This document shows, piece after piece, positions 1 to 11,300 of a stretch of DNA of 64,000 nt. This DNA is from Atherix ibis (taxonomy: Eukaryota; Arthropoda; Insecta; Diptera; Athericidae). Under the pieces are notes generated by a model. That model saw only the letters and a program-made list of their open reading frames with translations, searched no databases and was not told where the DNA came from. Every line of letters begins with the position of its first letter. The stretch's first letter is position 1. A program made the position numbers and the translations under genes. The stretch is taken from contig OY282610.1 in NCBI GenBank assembly GCA_958298945.1, positions 36,773,667 to 36,837,666 of the forward strand, in the 5' to 3' direction.

Positions 1-2357
1 GCATTGGGAAGTGACTACTAACACTACTTATTTGTAGTCCTACAATTTCCCCATCCCCCTCTACCAAGGACATCATATTGCCATTACATACACAGGTACA
101 ATACAATATTTAGCGTAATTACGTACTAATACTTGCATTAAATATTTTAGAAAATTGACCATCATACAAACGTTCCACCATACATTGTCAAGCTCAGCAA
201 CAACATATACATCTCAGATATGTTATGCCATGTAGCCAACTATTTTCAAAGCCAGCATCAACATCTTTCGACCACATTGTTATAGTATTAGTGAGTCTAG
301 AGCAATTTCCTTGAAAATCTGCTGGACATTGTATTCGAAAAGGTACAAGAATATACGTGCATGGAAACTTCTAAATTCACCTTATGTGCGTTGCATTCGT
401 GTGATTGAATAGTTAATACTACAGCCACCTCCGGCACATCTGCGACAATTTGTCCATGGTTCTATTATATTGATAGGATGTTTAGTTGCATAGATATGGC
501 TGTACGCGTGATAGTTTTTTGTACAAAGTCGTCATCTAATGCGCACCGTGAAGCAGTGTATAACGTAAATTTTTGCCTAGGTCAGCTCAGAAGCGTCGGA
601 TTTAGTTCGGAGTTACTTCTACACATACCCCAGTGGTATGCGGTCGTTTTAGTACCCGAAGCATAACCCTCAGCCGATTGCTTCTCTCTCTCAGTAAAAA
701 TATAGGTTTTATACTTGTTTGATGTTATTTTTGTTGTAATTTTTTTTTGAGATAGTTTGACCCTCCAAATACTACCCTTTCTTAGTTGTAGCTTCTTGGG
801 AATAGAACCATCGTGTAGCCCCGGAAATTCCTGACTTGTCCGTGCCTATCTTGGTTACCCTAATCCCCCCTTTAGGCTTCTAGAACAAAAGTTCTGTTGG
901 CTTGACATTTTCAGAGTGAGCTTTGACGTCGACTGCAACTTTGACGCAGGCTTCAAGGCTCGACCGCAAATTTGAAGTCCACCTAGGTCCTGACTTTGAC
1001 GCTGACCGCAACTTTGACGTGACCGCAAATCTGCCTTTATCCTTTGTTCCCGTCTGAATTAGTCCTGGTGTCCCGCGTAAATTCGTTGCAGGCCATTTTG
1101 TAGGAATTTTCCAACTGCCAGCCATTTTTACGCAATTTCACAGGATTTCTGTACAAGAATTGATCCTGCATGTATATTAGCATTGGGAAGTGACTACTAA
1201 CACTAATTATTTGTAGTCCTACAATTTCCCCATCCCCCTCTACCAAGGACATCATATTGCCATTACATACACAGGTACAATACAATATTTAGCGTAATTA
1301 CGTACTAATACTTGCATTAAATATTTTAGAAAATTGACCATCATACAAACGTTCCACCATACATTGTCAAGCTCAGCAACAACATATACATCTCAGATAT
1401 GTTATGCCATGTAGCCAACTATTTTCAAAGCCAGCATCAACATCTTTCGACCACATTGTTATAGTATTAGTGAGTCTAGAGCAATTTCCTTGAAAATCTG
1501 CTGGACATTGTATTCGAAAAGGTACAAGAATATACGTGCATGGAAACTTCTAAATTCACTTTATGTGCGTTGCATTCGTGTGATTGAATAGTTAATACTA
1601 CAGCCACCTCCGGCACATCTGCGACAATTTGTCCATGGTTCTATTATATTGATAGGATGTTTAGTTGCATAGATATGGCTGTACGCGTGATAGTTTTTTG
1701 TACAAAGTCGTCATCTAATGCGCACCGTGAAGCAGTGTATAACGTAAATTTTTGCCTAGGTCAGCTCAGAAGCGTCGGATTTAGTTCGGAGTTACTTCTA
1801 CACATACCCCAGTGGTATGCGGTCGTTTTAGTACCCGAAGCATAACCCTCAGCCGATTGCTTCTCTCTCTCAGTAAAAATATAGGTTTTATACTTGTTTG
1901 ATGTTATTTTTGTTGTAATTTTTTTTGAGATAGTTTGACCCTCCAAATACTACCCTTTCTTAGTTGTAGCTTCTTGGGAATAGAACCATCGTGTAGCCCC
2001 GGAAATTCCTGACTTGTCCGTGCCTATCTTGGTTACCCTAATCCCCCCTTTAGGCTTCTAGAACAAAAGTTATGTTGGCTTGACATTTTCAGAGTGAGCT
2101 TTGACGTCGACTGCAACTTTGACGCAGGCTTCAAGGCTCGACCGCAAATTTGAAGTCCACCTAGGTCCTGACTTTGACGCTGACCGCAACTTTGACGTGA
2201 CCGCAAATCTGCCTTTATCCTTTGTTCCCGTCTGAATTAGTCCTGGTGTCCCGCGTAAATTCGTTGCAGGCCATTTTGTAGGAATTTTCCAACTGCCAGC
2301 CATTTTTACGCAATTTCACAGTATTTCTGTACAAGAATTGCTCCTGCATGTATATTA
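1..2357. repeat. Satellite units 1-2, first copy of a variant dimer
   Basis: Unit 1 (1-1179) ends with GATCCTGC where nearly all other units have GCTCCTGC, and has a private G in its CAGGATTTCTG stretch near 1143. Unit 2 (1180-2357) carries four linked differences from the main type: CTAATTATTT near 1202, TTCACTTTATG near 1556, an eight-T instead of nine-T run near 1919, and AAGTTATGTTGG near 2068. The same ordered pair of variant types recurs in units 3-4, so the two pairs look like a duplicated dimer. Confidence 0.85.
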
Positions 2358-3068
2358 GCATTGGGAAGTGACTACTAACACTACTTATTTGTAGTCCTAC
2401 AATTTCCCCATCCCCCTCTACCAAGGACATCATATTGCCATTACATACACAGGTACAATACAATATTTAGCGTAATTACGTACTAATACTTGCATTAAAT
2501 ATTTTAGAAAATTGACCATCATACAAACGTTCCACCATACATTGTCAAGCTCAGCAACAACATATACATCTCAGATATGTTATGCCATGTAGCCAACTAT
2601 TTTCAAAGCCAGCATCAACATCTTTCGACCACATTGTTATAGTATTAGTGAGTCTAGAGCAATTTCCTTGAAAATCTGCTGGACATTGTATTCGAAAAGG
2701 TACAAGAATATACGTGCATGGAAACTTCTAAATTCACCTTATGTGCGTTGCATTCGTGTGATTGAATAGTTAATACTACAGCCACCTCCGGCACATCTGC
2801 GACAATTTGTCCGGCACATCTGCGACAATTTGACGCAGGCTTCAAGGCTCGACCGCAAATTTGAAGTCCACCTAGGTCCTGACTTTGACGCTGACCGCAA
2901 CTTTGACGTGACCGCAAATCTGCCTTTATCCTTTGTTCCCGTCTGAATTAGTCCTGGTGTCCCGCGTAAATTCGTTGCAGGCCATTTTGTAGGAATTTTC
3001 CAACTGCCAGCCATTTTTACGCAATTTCACAGTATTTCTGTACAAGAATTGATCCTGCATGTATATTA
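2358..3068. repeat. Satellite unit 3, internally deleted (711 bp)
   Basis: This unit lacks 491 bases of the standard unit (unit positions 453-943). Just before the breakpoint a 23-base segment starting CCGGCACATCTGCG is present twice in tandem (2788-2810 and 2811-2832). The second copy then runs straight into ACGCAGGCTTC. The two joined ends share TTTG, so the break has microhomology. The unit ends with GATCCTGC like unit 1. Frames that cross the junction are by-products of the deletion. Confidence 0.95.
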
Positions 3069-4206
3069 GCATTGGGAAGTGACTACTAACACTAATTATT
3101 TGTAGTCCTACAATTTCCCCATCCCCCTCTACCAAGGACATCATATTGCCATTACATACACAGGTACAATACAATATTTAGCGTAATTACGTACTAATAC
3201 TTGCATTAAATATTTTAGAAAATTGACCATCATACAAACGTTCCACCATACATTGTCAAGCTCAGCAACAACATATACATCTCAGATATGTTATGCCATG
3301 TAGCCAACTATTTTCAAAGCCAGCATCAACATCTTTCGACCACATTGTTATAGTATTAGTGAGTCTAGAGCAATTTCCTTGAAAATCTGCTGGACATTGT
3401 ATTCGAAAAGGTACAAGAATATACGTGCATGGAAACTTCTAAATTCACTTTATGTGCGTTGCATTCGTGTGATTGAATAGTTAATACTACAGCCACCTCC
3501 GGCACATCTGCGACAATTTGTCCATGGTTCTATTATATTGATAGGATGTTTAGTTGCATAGATATGGCTGTACGCGTGATAGTTTTTTGTACAAAGTCGT
3601 CATCTAATGCGCACCGTGAAGCAGTGTATAACGTAAATTTTTGCCTAGGTCAGCTCAGAAGCGTCGGATTTAGTTCGGAGTTACTTCTACACATACCCCA
3701 GTGGTATGCGGTCGTTTTAGTACCCGAAGCATAACCCTCAGCCGATTGCTTCTCTCTCTCAGTAAAAATATAGGTTTTATACTTGTTTGATGTTATTTTT
3801 GTTGTAATTTTTTTTGAGATAGTTTGACCCTCCAAATACTACCCTTTCTTAGTTGTAGCTTCTTGGGAATAGAACCATCGTGTAGCCTAATCCCCCCTTT
3901 AGGCTTCTAGAACAAAAGTTATGTTGGCTTGACATTTTCAGAGTGAGCTTTGACGTCGACTGCAACTTTGACGCAGGCTTCAAGGCTCGACCGCAAATTT
4001 GAAGTCCACCTAGGTCCTGACTTTGACGCTGACCGCAACTTTGACGTGACCGCAAATCTGCCTTTATCCTTTGTTCCCGTCTGAATTAGTCCTGGTGTCC
4101 CGCGTAAATTCGTTGCAGGCCATTTTGTAGGAATTTTCCAACTGCCAGCCATTTTTACGCAATTTCACAGTATTTCTGTACAAGAATTGCTCCTGCATGT
4201 ATATTA
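3069..4206. repeat. Satellite unit 4, 40-bp deletion (1138 bp)
   Basis: The unit carries all four diagnostic variants of unit 2, including the eight-T run. It also lacks 40 bases at about 3887, where GTGTAGCC is joined directly to TAATCCCC. The 40-base loss and the missing T account exactly for 1138 bp. Confidence 0.95.
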
Positions 4207-4888
4207 GCATTGGGAAGTGACTACTAACACTACTTATTTGTAGTCCTACAATTTCCCCATCCCCCTCTACCAAGGACATCATATTGCCATTACATACACA
4301 GGTACAATACAATATTTAGCGTAATTACGTACTAATACTTGCATTAAATATTTTAGAAAATTGACCATCATACAAACGTTCCACCATACATTGTCAAGCT
4401 CAGCAACAACATATACATCTCAGATATGTTATGCCATGTAGCCAACTATTTTCAAAGCCAGCATCAACATCTTTCGACCACATTGTTATAGTATTAGTGA
4501 GTCTAGAGCAATTTCCTTGAAAATCTGCTGGACATTGTATTCGAAAAGGTACAAGAATATACGTGCATGGAAACTTCTAAATTCACCTTATGTGCGTTGC
4601 ATTCGTGTGATTGAATAGTTAATACTACAGCCACCTCCGGCACATCTGCGACAATTTGTCCATGGTTCTATTATATTGATAGGATGTTTAGTTGCATAGA
4701 TATGGCTGTACGCGTGATAGTTTTTTGTACAAAGTCGTCATCTAATGCGCACCGTGAAGCAGTGTATAACGTAAATTTTTGCCTAGGTCAGCTCAGAAGC
4801 GTCGGATTTAGTTCGGAGTTACTTCTACACATACCCCAGTGGTATGCGGTCGTTTTAGTACCCGAAGCATAACCCTCAGCCGATTGCT

Positions 4889-5334
4889 TCTCTCTCTCAG
4901 TAAAAATATAGGTTTTATACTTGTTTGATGTTATTTTTGTTGTAATTTTTTTTTGAGATAGTTTGACCCTCCAAATACTACCCTTTCTTAGTTGTAGCTT
5001 CTTGGGAATAGAACCATCGTGTAGCCCCGGAAATTCCTGACTTGTCCGTGCCTATCTTGGTTACCCTAATCCCCCCTTTAGGCTTCTAGAACAAAAGTTC
5101 TGTTGGCTTGACATTTTCAGAGTGAGCTTTGACGTCGACTGCAACTTTGACGCAGGCTTCAAGGCTCGACCGCAAATTTGAAGTCCACCTAGGTCCTGAC
5201 TTTGACGCTGACCGCAACTTTGACGTGACCGCAAATCTGCCTTTATCCTTTGTTCCCGTCTGAATTAGTCCTGGTGTCCCGCGTAAATTCGTTGCAGGCC
5301 ATTTTGTAGGAATTTTCCAACTGCCAGCCATTTT
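4889..5334. promoter_or_regulatory. GAGA-type tract and two GCCATTTT sites in each unit (unit 5 shown)
   Basis: Unit 5 has TCTCTCTCTC at 4889-4898, which reads as a GAGAG tract on the minus strand, and GCCATTTT at 5298-5305 and 5327-5334. In flies GAGAG is the GAGA-factor core and GCCAT is the core of the YY1/Pleiohomeotic site. The motifs are seen and recur in each full unit; binding is inference only, and short motifs like these arise easily by chance. Confidence 0.3.
5128..5225. repeat. Paired TTTGACG boxes inside each satellite unit (unit 5 shown)
   Basis: In unit 5 the heptamer TTTGACG starts at 5128, 5146, 5201 and 5219. These are two pairs, each with 18-base spacing, offset by 73 bases. 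The two 26-base pair modules differ at only three positions and are followed by related GACCGCAAAT sequence, so the block is an old short duplication within the unit. It recurs in every full unit. Whether any protein binds it is unknown. Confidence 0.85.
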
Positions 5335-8300
5335 TACGCAATTTCACAGTATTTCTGTACAAGAATTGCTCCTGCATGTATATTAGCATTGGGAAGTGAC
5401 TACTAACACTACTTATTTGTAGTCCTACAATTTCCCCATCCCCCTCTACCAAGGACATCATATTGCCATTACATACACAGGTACAATACAATATTTAGCG
5501 TAATTACGTACTAATACTTGCATTAAATATTTTAGAAAATTGACCATCATACAAACGTTCCACCATACATTGTCAAGCTCAGCAACAACATATACATCTC
5601 AGATATGTTATGCCATGTAGCCAACTATTTTCAAAGCCAGCATCAACATCTTTCGACCACATTGTTATAGTATTAGTGAGTCTAGAGCAATTTCCTTGAA
5701 AATCTGCTGGACATTGTATTCGAAAAGGTACAAGAATATACGTGCATGGAAACTTCTAAATTCACCTTATGTGCGTTGCATTCGTGTGATTGAATAGTTA
5801 ATACTACAGCCACCTCCGGCACATCTGCGACAATTTGTCCATGGTTCTATTATATTGATAGGATGTTTAGTTGCATAGATATGGCTGTACGCGTGATAGT
5901 TTTTTGTACAAAGTCGTCATCTAATGCGCACCGTGAAGCAGTGTATAACGTAAATTTTTGCCTAGGTCAGCTCAGAAGCGTCGGATTTAGTTCGGAGTTA
6001 CTTCTACACATACCCCAGTGGTATGCGGTCGTTTTAGTACCCGAAGCATAACCCTCAGCCGATTGCTTCTCTCTCTCAGTAAAAATATAGGTTTTATACT
6101 TGTTTGATGTTATTTTTGTTGTAATTTTTTTTTGAGATAGTTTGACCCTCCAAATACTACCCTTTCTTAGTTGTAGCTTCTTGGGAATAGAACCATCGTG
6201 TAGCCCCGGAAATTCCTGACTTGTCCGTGCCTATCTTGGTTACCCTAATCCCCCCTTTAGGCTTCTAGAACAAAAGTTCTGTTGGCTTGACATTTTCAGA
6301 GTGAGCTTTGACGTCGACTGCAACTTTGACGCAGGCTTCAAGGCTCGACCGCAAATTTGAAGTCCACCTAGGTCCTGACTTTGACGCTGACCGCAACTTT
6401 GACGTGACCGCAAATCTGCCTTTATCCTTTGTTCCCGTCTGAATTAGTCCTGGTGTCCCGCGTAAATTCGTTGCAGGCCATTTTGTAGGAATTTTCCAAC
6501 TGCCAGCCATTTTTACGCAATTTCACAGTATTTCTGTACAAGAATTGCTCCTGCATGTATATTAGCATTGGGAAGTGACTACTAACACTACTTATTTGTA
6601 GTCCTACAATTTCCCCATCCCCCTCTACCAAGGACATCATATTGCCATTACATACACAGGTACAATACAATATTTAGCGTAATTACGTACTAATACTTGC
6701 ATTAAATATTTTAGAAAATTGACCATCATACAAACGTTCCACCATACATTGTCAAGCTCAGCAACAACATATACATCTCAGATATGTTATGCCATGTAGC
6801 CAACTATTTTCAAAGCCAGCATCAACATCTTTCGACCACATTGTTATAGTATTAGTGAGTCTAGAGCAATTTCCTTGAAAATCTGCTGGACATTGTATTC
6901 GAAAAGGTACAAGAATATACGTGCATGGAAACTTCTAAATTCACCTTATGTGCGTTGCATTCGTGTGATTGAATAGTTAATACTACAGCCACCTCCGGCA
7001 CATCTGCGACAATTTGTCCATGGTTCTATTATATTGATAGGATGTTTAGTTGCATAGATATGGCTGTACGCGTGATAGTTTTTTGTACAAAGTCGTCATC
7101 TAATGCGCACCGTGAAGCAGTGTATAACGTAAATTTTTGCCTAGGTCAGCTCAGAAGCGTCGGATTTAGTTCGGAGTTACTTCTACACATACCCCAGTGG
7201 TATGCGGTCGTTTTAGTACCCGAAGCATAACCCTCAGCCGATTGCTTCTCTCTCTCAGTAAAAATATAGGTTTTATACTTGTTTGATGTTATTTTTGTTG
7301 TAATTTTTTTTTGAGATAGTTTGACCCTCCAAATACTACCCTTTCTTAGTTGTAGCTTCTTGGGAATAGAACCATCGTGTAGCCCCGGAAATTCCTGACT
7401 TGTCCGTGCCTATCTTGGTTACCCTAATCCCCCCTTTAGGCTTCTAGAACAAAAGTTCTGTTGGCTTGACATTTTCAGAGTGAGCTTTGACGTCGACTGC
7501 AACTTTGACGCAGGCTTCAAGGCTCGACCGCAAATTTGAAGTCCACCTAGGTCCTGACTTTGACGCTGACCGCAACTTTGACGTGACCGCAAATCTGCCT
7601 TTATCCTTTGTTCCCGTCTGAATTAGTCCTGGTGTCCCGCGTAAATTCGTTGCAGGCCATTTTGTAGGAATTTTCCAACTGCCAGCCATTTTTACGCAAT
7701 TTCACAGTATTTCTGTACAAGAATTGCTCCTGCATGTATATTAGCATTGGGAAGTGACTACTAACACTACTTATTTGTAGTCCTACAATTTCCCCATCCC
7801 CCTCTACCAAGGACATCATATTGCCATTACATACACAGGTACAATACAATATTTAGCGTAATTACGTACTAATACTTGCATTAAATATTTTAGAAAATTG
7901 ACCATCATACAAACGTTCCACCATACATTGTCAAGCTCAGCAACAACATATACATCTCAGATATGTTATGCCATGTAGCCAACTATTTTCAAAGCCAGCA
8001 TCAACATCTTTCGACCACATTGTTATAGTATTAGTGAGTCTAGAGCAATTTCCTTGAAAATCTGCTGGACATTGTATTCGAAAAGGTACAAGAATATACG
8101 TGCATGGAAACTTCTAAATTCACCTTATGTGCGTTGCATTCGTGTGATTGAATAGTTAATACTACAGCCACCTCCGGCACATCTGCGACAATTTGTCCAT
8201 GGTTCTATTATATTGATAGGATGTTTAGTTGCATAGATATGGCTGTACGCGTGATAGTTTTTTGTACAAAGTCGTCATCTAATGCGCACCGTGAAGCAGT

Positions 8301-11300
8301 GTATAACGTAAATTTTTGCCTAGGTCAGCTCAGAAGCGTCGGATTTAGTTCGGAGTTACTTCTACACATACCCCAGTGGTATGCGGTCGTTTTAGTACCC
8401 GAAGCATAACCCTCAGCCGATTGCTTCTCTCTCTCAGTAAAAATATAGGTTTTATACTTGTTTGATGTTATTTTTGTTGTAATTTTTTTTTGAGATAGTT
8501 TGACCCTCCAAATACTACCCTTTCTTAGTTGTAGCTTCTTGGGAATAGAACCATCGTGTAGCCCCGGAAATTCCTGACTTGTCCGTGCCTATCTTGGTTA
8601 CCCTAATCCCCCCTTTAGGCTTCTAGAACAAAAGTTCTGTTGGCTTGACATTTTCAGAGTGAGCTTTGACGTCGACTGCAACTTTGACGCAGGCTTCAAG
8701 GCTCGACCGCAAATTTGAAGTCCACCTAGGTCCTGACTTTGACGCTGACCGCAACTTTGACGTGACCGCAAATCTGCCTTTATCCTTTGTTCCCGTCTGA
8801 ATTAGTCCTGGTGTCCCGCGTAAATTCGTTGCAGGCCATTTTGTAGGAATTTTCCAACTGCCAGCCATTTTTACGCAATTTCACAGTATTTCTGTACAAG
8901 AATTGCTCCTGCATGTATATTAGCATTGGGAAGTGACTACTAACACTACTTATTTGTAGTCCTACAATTTCCCCATCCCCCTCTACCAAGGACATCATAT
9001 TGCCATTACATACACAGGTACAATACAATATTTAGCGTAATTACGTACTAATACTTGCATTAAATATTTTAGAAAATTGACCATCATACAAACGTTCCAC
9101 CATACATTGTCAAGCTCAGCAACAACATATACATCTCAGATATGTTATGCCATGTAGCCAACTATTTTCAAAGCCAGCATCAACATCTTTCGACCACATT
9201 GTTATAGTATTAGTGAGTCTAGAGCAATTTCCTTGAAAATCTGCTGGACATTGTATTCGAAAAGGTACAAGAATATACGTGCATGGAAACTTCTAAATTC
9301 ACCTTATGTGCGTTGCATTCGTGTGATTGAATAGTTAATACTACAGCCACCTCCGGCACATCTGCGACAATTTGTCCATGGTTCTATTATATTGATAGGA
9401 TGTTTAGTTGCATAGATATGGCTGTACGCGTGATAGTTTTTTGTACAAAGTCGTCATCTAATGCGCACCGTGAAGCAGTGTATAACGTAAATTTTTGCCT
9501 AGGTCAGCTCAGAAGCGTCGGATTTAGTTCGGAGTTACTTCTACACATACCCCAGTGGTATGCGGTCGTTTTAGTACCCGAAGCATAACCCTCAGCCGAT
9601 TGCTTCTCTCTCTCAGTAAAAATATAGGTTTTATACTTGTTTGATGTTATTTTTGTTGTAATTTTTTTTTGAGATAGTTTGACCCTCCAAATACTACCCT
9701 TTCTTAGTTGTAGCTTCTTGGGAATAGAACCATCGTGTAGCCCCGGAAATTCCTGACTTGTCCGTGCCTATCTTGGTTACCCTAATCCCCCCTTTAGGCT
9801 TCTAGAACAAAAGTTCTGTTGGCTTGACATTTTCAGAGTGAGCTTTGACGTCGACTGCAACTTTGACGCAGGCTTCAAGGCTCGACCGCAAATTTGAAGT
9901 CCACCTAGGTCCTGACTTTGACGCTGACCGCAACTTTGACGTGACCGCAAATCTGCCTTTATCCTTTGTTCCCGTCTGAATTAGTCCTGGTGTCCCGCGT
10001 AAATTCGTTGCAGGCCATTTTGTAGGAATTTTCCAACTGCCAGCCATTTTTACGCAATTTCACAGTATTTCTGTACAAGAATTGCTCCTGCATGTATATT
10101 AGCATTGGGAAGTGACTACTAACACTACTTATTTGTAGTCCTACAATTTCCCCATCCCCCTCTACCAAGGACATCATATTGCCATTACATACACAGGTAC
10201 AATACAATATTTAGCGTAATTACGTACTAATACTTGCATTAAATATTTTAGAAAATTGACCATCATACAAACGTTCCACCATACATTGTCAAGCTCAGCA
10301 ACAACATATACATCTCAGATATGTTATGCCATGTAGCCAACTATTTTCAAAGCCAGCATCAACATCTTTCGACCACATTGTTATAGTATTAGTGAGTCTA
10401 GAGCAATTTCCTTGAAAATCTGCTGGACATTGTATTCGAAAAGGTACAAGAATATACGTGCATGGAAACTTCTAAATTCACCTTATGTGCGTTGCATTCG
10501 TGTGATTGAATAGTTAATACTACAGCCACCTCCGGCACATCTGCGACAATTTGTCCATGGTTCTATTATATTGATAGGATGTTTAGTTGCATAGATATGG
10601 CTGTACGCGTGATAGTTTTTTGTACAAAGTCGTCATCTAATGCGCACCGTGAAGCAGTGTATAACGTAAATTTTTGCCTAGGTCAGCTCAGAAGCGTCGG
10701 ATTTAGTTCGGAGTTACTTCTACACATACCCCAGTGGTATGCGGTCGTTTTAGTACCCGAAGCATAACCCTCAGCCGATTGCTTCTCTCTCTCAGTAAAA
10801 ATATAGGTTTTATACTTGTTTGATGTTATTTTTGTTGTAATTTTTTTTTGAGATAGTTTGACCCTCCAAATACTACCCTTTCTTAGTTGTAGCTTCTTGG
10901 GAATAGAACCATCGTGTAGCCCCGGAAATTCCTGACTTGTCCGTGCCTATCTTGGTTACCCTAATCCCCCCTTTAGGCTTCTAGAACAAAAGTTCTGTTG
11001 GCTTGACATTTTCAGAGTGAGCTTTGACGTCGACTGCAACTTTGACGCAGGCTTCAAGGCTCGACCGCAAATTTGAAGTCCACCTAGGTCCTGACTTTGA
11101 CGCTGACCGCAACTTTGACGTGACCGCAAATCTGCCTTTATCCTTTGTTCCCGTCTGAATTAGTCCTGGTGTCCCGCGTAAATTCGTTGCAGGCCATTTT
11201 GTAGGAATTTTCCAACTGCCAGCCATTTTTACGCAATTTCACAGTATTTCTGTACAAGAATTGCTCCTGCATGTATATTAGCATTGGGAAGTGACTACTA

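Noticed and set aside
880..1285. Overlapping minus-strand frames of 81-82 codons repeated in each satellite unit as possible genes
   Set aside because: They overlap each other in different frames, have no recognisable domain, and stay open only because the units are nearly identical.
5164..5175. Pol III B-box-like sequence on the minus strand of the unit (GGTCGAGCC)
   Set aside because: It lacks one base of the B-box consensus and no A box or tRNA-like fold accompanies it.
5285..5305. CENP-B-box-like sequence in the satellite unit (TTCGTTGCAGGCCA)
   Set aside because: The TTCG core and the central A fit, but the CGGG end does not (CCAT here), so the match is too weak to claim.
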